In this document: positions 18,451-21,227 of the stretch, in pieces
Layout: each line of letters opens with the position of its first letter
Numbering within the stretch: position 1 is the first letter of the stretch
Assembly (NCBI GenBank): GCA_948971535.1
Contig: CARFEX010000003.1
Span: 1-21,227, forward strand
Direction of reading: 5' to 3'
DNA: 21,227 nucleotides
Origin: an uncultured Eubacteriales bacterium
GTDB taxonomy: Bacteria > Bacillota > Clostridia > Christensenellales > UBA1242
Program-made: the position numbers and the translations under genes
Notes under the pieces: generated by a model
The model's input: the letters and a program-made list of their open reading frames with translations, nothing else
Told to the model about the DNA's origin: nothing
Databases searched by the model: none

Positions 18451-21111
18451 TTATTCTTTAAATATTGATACTACATAATCAAGTGGATTAATTTGTACCA
18501 TTGTTCTAGCTGTTGGTGAAGTAATTATAAACGCCTGACCTACTCTTGCTGTAACAATTGAGTTCTGCTCTTCTTTATTAATACCACCCGAGTTTTTATA
18601 AAGTGCGATAAGGTCGTTTATATCGGCTGGTGATAATGAGAAGATAAGAGAATATTGACACGCATTGATAATAGCTGTTGACTGACGTTTAATTTCCTCA
18701 GAACCTACAAAGTCGTTGATATTTTGAGTAATTACAATTTGCATACCGCCATATTTACGTATACGTTTTGCCATTGATGCCATAAAGTTTAAGGCAATTG
18801 GGAAACGAGGGTTAATAAACAAGTGGGCTTCGTCGACAACAATGATTACTTTACGGTTTGTGTGATGCAATACGTTATAATCTTTGTTATTAATAATTTC
18901 GTTTTCAACATATTTAAATACAAGCAGCATCTGCGCATTAGTAATCATTGGGTTGTTTCCAGCAAAGAGTGACTGGAAGTTAAAGTTTATAAAGTTTTCA
19001 TTTGTTTCAATAGAAGTAGGACCATTCCATAGGTTACTATTTCTTCCACCCTTTGCAAACTTACGTATATAAGCTTCTACAACTCGCAAGTTGTTGATTA
19101 AGAACTCATCCTTTGTCACTTTCATTCTGCTTTTTAAAAGAGCATACAAATCATCAAAAGTTGGATAGTCTTTGGCTGAAAGCTTTCTTAGGTCTGTATC
19201 TTGGTCAATTTTGAACTGGGTATACAAATCAAGCACGAGTGAGTTAAGTACCTCAAATGCATCATTTGGAATACCTTCAAGTACCGTTCTTAAGAATTGC
19301 TCCAAGAATTGAAGGTGTTGATTGAATGAATCATCTTGTTTTGAATTTGCAAAATATTTTACTTTTCCTTCATCTTCCTCCTCTTTATCAAGCGCTCTTA
19401 TGATATGGAATGGGTTTATAATACCATGTACAGATGAACCAACATCAATGTACTTGCCTTTCAAATTGTATGTAAGTTTTACGTATTCTTTTTCGGGATC
19501 GAAAATGAAAATCTTTGTATTATCTGCTGCAAAGTTTGCAAGAAGCATTAGGGTTGCAAAGGATTTACCAGAACCAGACTTTCCGATAATCATCATGTTT
19601 GAGTTAACTCTTTGAGCATCACGTTTGAAGAAATCTACAAACACTGGATATTCATTATCACCTATATAGAAACCATTAGGATCTTGAAGTTCACTCGAAA
19701 TGAATGGGAACACCCCTGCTAGTGTTGAAGTTGGAATACCACGAGTAAACTCCTTCATATAATCACGTTGAGAAATACCAGTACTAATAAAGGCATCGAT
19801 TTGACGGGCAAAGAGTTCTGTATAGCGATAGCCAGATTGCTTAAGCACCGATTTGATATCTTTTCTTGCAGAATCTTCACAAGTGATGAAAGTGTTTACA
19901 TCATATAGTTGTTGATTGTTATTTTTAAGTTCAGCAAGCAAGTTTCTTAGAGTTTGAAGATGTGTTGAAATTTCGATACGAGTTGAACTCTTACCAGTTT
20001 TGTAAAGCTTGGTTTCCATATCCATGATGGCTTTATCAATTTTCTTTTCTGACTCAAACTTTGGCGCTTTTTTAAATTTCATAACCACTTTTGTTCGGTC
20101 GAGCAGGAAGAATGATGCTCCCCACGCGTTACCTACTTGAAGTGGATATTCACTAATCGCATAAGTTCTATAATTTCTGCCATCAATGTTATATTTAGCT
20201 GAGCTGAATTTTATCTTGTTTGGAATCGCCCAATTTACATATTCGGAATATGGAATAGCATCAAGTTCACGCTCGTCAAATTCACGATTATAATTGGCTC
20301 TAAGGAAAGCTACGATTTCTGGGCCGTAAAGTCTTTTAGTTGTAACTGGAATGAGAGCTGTTGCTAGCGAGCTTGCCATACCATTGATTGTATTTTCAAG
20401 AGACTCCATATCTTTTCCAAGAACAACTAGATAGAAGAAATCTTTGTATATTTTATTTTTTCTATTTTTGTCTTCAATGAAACTCACTCTCTCTTCAAAG
20501 ATTGGCGCACGAGCATCAACTTCTTTTTGTGACATTTGATTGTCGTACATCATGTCAAGAAGTCTATCGTATTTTTTGTTTTCTATGTAAGCATAATTAT
20601 CAAGCACGAGTGCTTTATTTATTTTTACTATCTCACAAGTTTGACCATCTTCTAGACGGCGGAGTGCATTACCAAAGCCAACGTCAATAACATTGTTTTG
20701 GTTATACTCATTCAAAAGTCCGAATAATATTGGTTGCACTTCAAGTACACCAGCATAATAATCTCCGTAAGAGATAAGTCTATCTTGATATAAACCTTCA
20801 AAAGGAATTATCTGTTTTATATTCGATTTACCCTTTTCAGGATTTTTTATATACTTTTTCTTTTGCATCGAAAATCTTACAAGATGAGCTATGGTTACAT
20901 AAAATCTTTCACTGTCAGATATTTTAAAAAATAATGCTACCGCAAAAATCGCCCACACAACACCTAGCCAAATAGAACCTGGGAAAAAATTGGCACCTAC
21001 AAGCAGACCAAATACAACGGCCGCAATAATGCCTAAAATAAGGTCTAAGCCTGTTACACCTTTGACAAATTCAAGTTTAACTTTTGTTCTTCTAGGAATG
21101 ATTCTTACCAC
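18451..21111 (-). CDS. VirB4/TraC-family secretion ATPase with N-terminal PrgI/VirB3-like segment
   Basis: This 886-residue protein has two predicted membrane helices near the N-terminus (about 22-43 and 46-63) after a basic start, like the small PrgI/VirB3 proteins of Gram-positive conjugation systems; it appears to be a PrgI-VirB4 fusion. The ATPase core carries Walker A GKSGSGKS (510-517, K516), Walker B VIIVVDEAH (755-763, D760/E761), and the downstream RIRKYGG (783-789) and ITQN (794-797) motifs typical of VirB4. A linker with AGVFPF (465-470) precedes the core, as in the family. VirB4 proteins power assembly and substrate passage in type IV secretion at the inner face of the membrane. 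The giant lipoprotein gene follows after 39 bp. No relaxase, VirD4, VirB6 or integrase gene is in the window, so conjugation versus protein export cannot be decided. The start is a GTG; no other in-frame start exists before an upstream stop at 21129-21127. Confidence 0.93.
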   Translation of the reverse strand: MVRIIPRRTKVKLEFVKGVTGLDLILGIIAAVVFGLLVGANFFPGSIWLGVVWAIFAVALFFKISDSERFYVTIAHLVRFSMQKKKYIKNPEKGKSNIKQIIPFEGLYQDRLISYGDYYAGVLEVQPILFGLLNEYNQNNVIDVGFGNALRRLEDGQTCEIVKINKALVLDNYAYIENKKYDRLLDMMYDNQMSQKEVDARAPIFEERVSFIEDKNRKNKIYKDFFYLVVLGKDMESLENTINGMASSLATALIPVTTKRLYGPEIVAFLRANYNREFDERELDAIPYSEYVNWAIPNKIKFSSAKYNIDGRNYRTYAISEYPLQVGNAWGASFFLLDRTKVVMKFKKAPKFESEKKIDKAIMDMETKLYKTGKSSTRIEISTHLQTLRNLLAELKNNNQQLYDVNTFITCEDSARKDIKSVLKQSGYRYTELFARQIDAFISTGISQRDYMKEFTRGIPTSTLAGVFPFISSELQDPNGFYIGDNEYPVFVDFFKRDAQRVNSNMMIIGKSGSGKSFATLMLLANFAADNTKIFIFDPEKEYVKLTYNLKGKYIDVGSSVHGIINPFHIIRALDKEEEDEGKVKYFANSKQDDSFNQHLQFLEQFLRTVLEGIPNDAFEVLNSLVLDLYTQFKIDQDTDLRKLSAKDYPTFDDLYALLKSRMKVTKDEFLINNLRVVEAYIRKFAKGGRNSNLWNGPTSIETNENFINFNFQSLFAGNNPMITNAQMLLVFKYVENEIINNKDYNVLHHTNRKVIIVVDEAHLFINPRFPIALNFMASMAKRIRKYGGMQIVITQNINDFVGSEEIKRQSTAIINACQYSLIFSLSPADINDLIALYKNSGGINKEEQNSIVTARVGQAFIITSPTARTMVQINPLDYVVSIFKE

Positions 21112-21120
21112 ATTTACCTC
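21111..21120 (-). promoter_or_regulatory. Ribosome binding site fixing the GTG start of the VirB4-like gene
   Basis: GAGGT (21120-21116) lies 4 nt before GTG (21111-21109). An ATG at 21113 is 2 nt upstream but out of frame and reads ATG-TGG-TAA, so it cannot encode the protein. An in-frame stop at 21129-21127 rules out longer forms, and the first internal Met is residue 82, beyond both membrane helices. GTG is therefore the only start that keeps the PrgI-like N-terminus. Confidence 0.75.
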
Positions 21121-21128
21121 ACGATTTT

Positions 21129-21158
21129 ATTCTACTACAAATTAACCTAAAAATACAA
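21129..21158 (-). promoter_or_regulatory. Weak candidate promoter of the VirB4-lipoprotein operon
   Basis: On the minus strand TAGAAT (21134-21129, five of six to the -10 consensus) is 18 bp downstream of TTGTAT (21158-21153, three of six to the -35). Expected start is near 21122, leaving a leader of only about 11 nt. The background is very AT-rich, so chance matches are likely, and the gene may instead be read from a promoter beyond the window. Confidence 0.3.
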
Positions 21159-21177
21159 ACAAAAATACGTTATTTTC

Positions 21178-21196
21178 TATATTTTTCTAAAATATA
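21178..21196. repeat. A/T-only palindrome upstream of the VirB4-like gene
   Basis: Bases 21178-21185 (TATATTTT) and 21189-21196 (AAAATATA) are perfect inverted repeats around 3 nt. They lie in the AT-rich stretch 21159-21227, which shows no gene and ends in a nine-base A-run. It might be an operator or a bent-DNA element, but in such base composition it could be chance. Confidence 0.4.
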
Positions 21197-21227
21197 TAAA
21201 ATCAAATAAATAAAAAAAAATAAACCA

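Noticed and set aside
18451..21111. Phage or integrative-element boundary (att site, integrase, tRNA) near the VirB4-like gene.
   Set aside because: No integrase, tRNA fragment or flanking direct repeat is seen within the window; the neighbouring sequence above 21227 is missing.

Overview
The window comes from an AT-rich, low-GC Gram-positive bacterium. It is probably an uncultured Clostridia-like member of the Bacillota, judged from the type and length of RpoB and RpoC, the acidic RpoB tail, the lipobox lipoprotein, the AGGAGG-like ribosome binding sites and the standard genetic code (TGG for Trp, TGA not read as Trp). No species can be named from sequence alone. All four genes lie on the minus strand, so transcription runs from high to low coordinates.

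Layout in transcription order: (1) 21111-18451 encodes a VirB4/TraC-family ATPase with an N-terminal two-helix, PrgI/VirB3-like membrane segment. (2) After only 39 bp, 18411-7702 encodes a 3569-residue lipoprotein built of Ig-like/beta-rich regions and three GLUG-type beta-helix cassettes. These two genes look like one operon and end at a clear intrinsic terminator (7657-7618). (3) The next 292-bp gap (7701-7410) carries, besides that terminator, a perfect consensus promoter with an extended -10 and an A-tract, a small leader hairpin, and a strong terminator-like hairpin about 37 nt before the rpoB start. (4) rpoB (7409-3708) and rpoC (3680-135) follow as a tight two-gene operon, closed by an intrinsic terminator three bases after the rpoC stop. 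The first 100 bases hold no gene, only AT-rich sequence and a 22-bp tandem duplication.

Two worlds meet here. The rpoBC operon is core housekeeping, but it is detached from the rplKAJL genes that usually precede it in Bacillota; a non-core secretion/conjugation-type ATPase plus giant surface lipoprotein takes that place. The pairing resembles the adhesin-plus-PrgI/PrgJ logic of Gram-positive conjugation systems and suggests a cell-contact or DNA/protein-transfer apparatus whose other parts would lie above 21227. No relaxase, coupling protein or integrase is visible in the window, so this is an inference.

Other notable points are a natural Gln at the RpoB position equivalent to E. coli His526 (a rifampicin-resistance position), a likely attenuator in the rpoB leader, and a GTG start for the VirB4-like gene overlapped by a two-codon ATG-TGG-stop reading frame.
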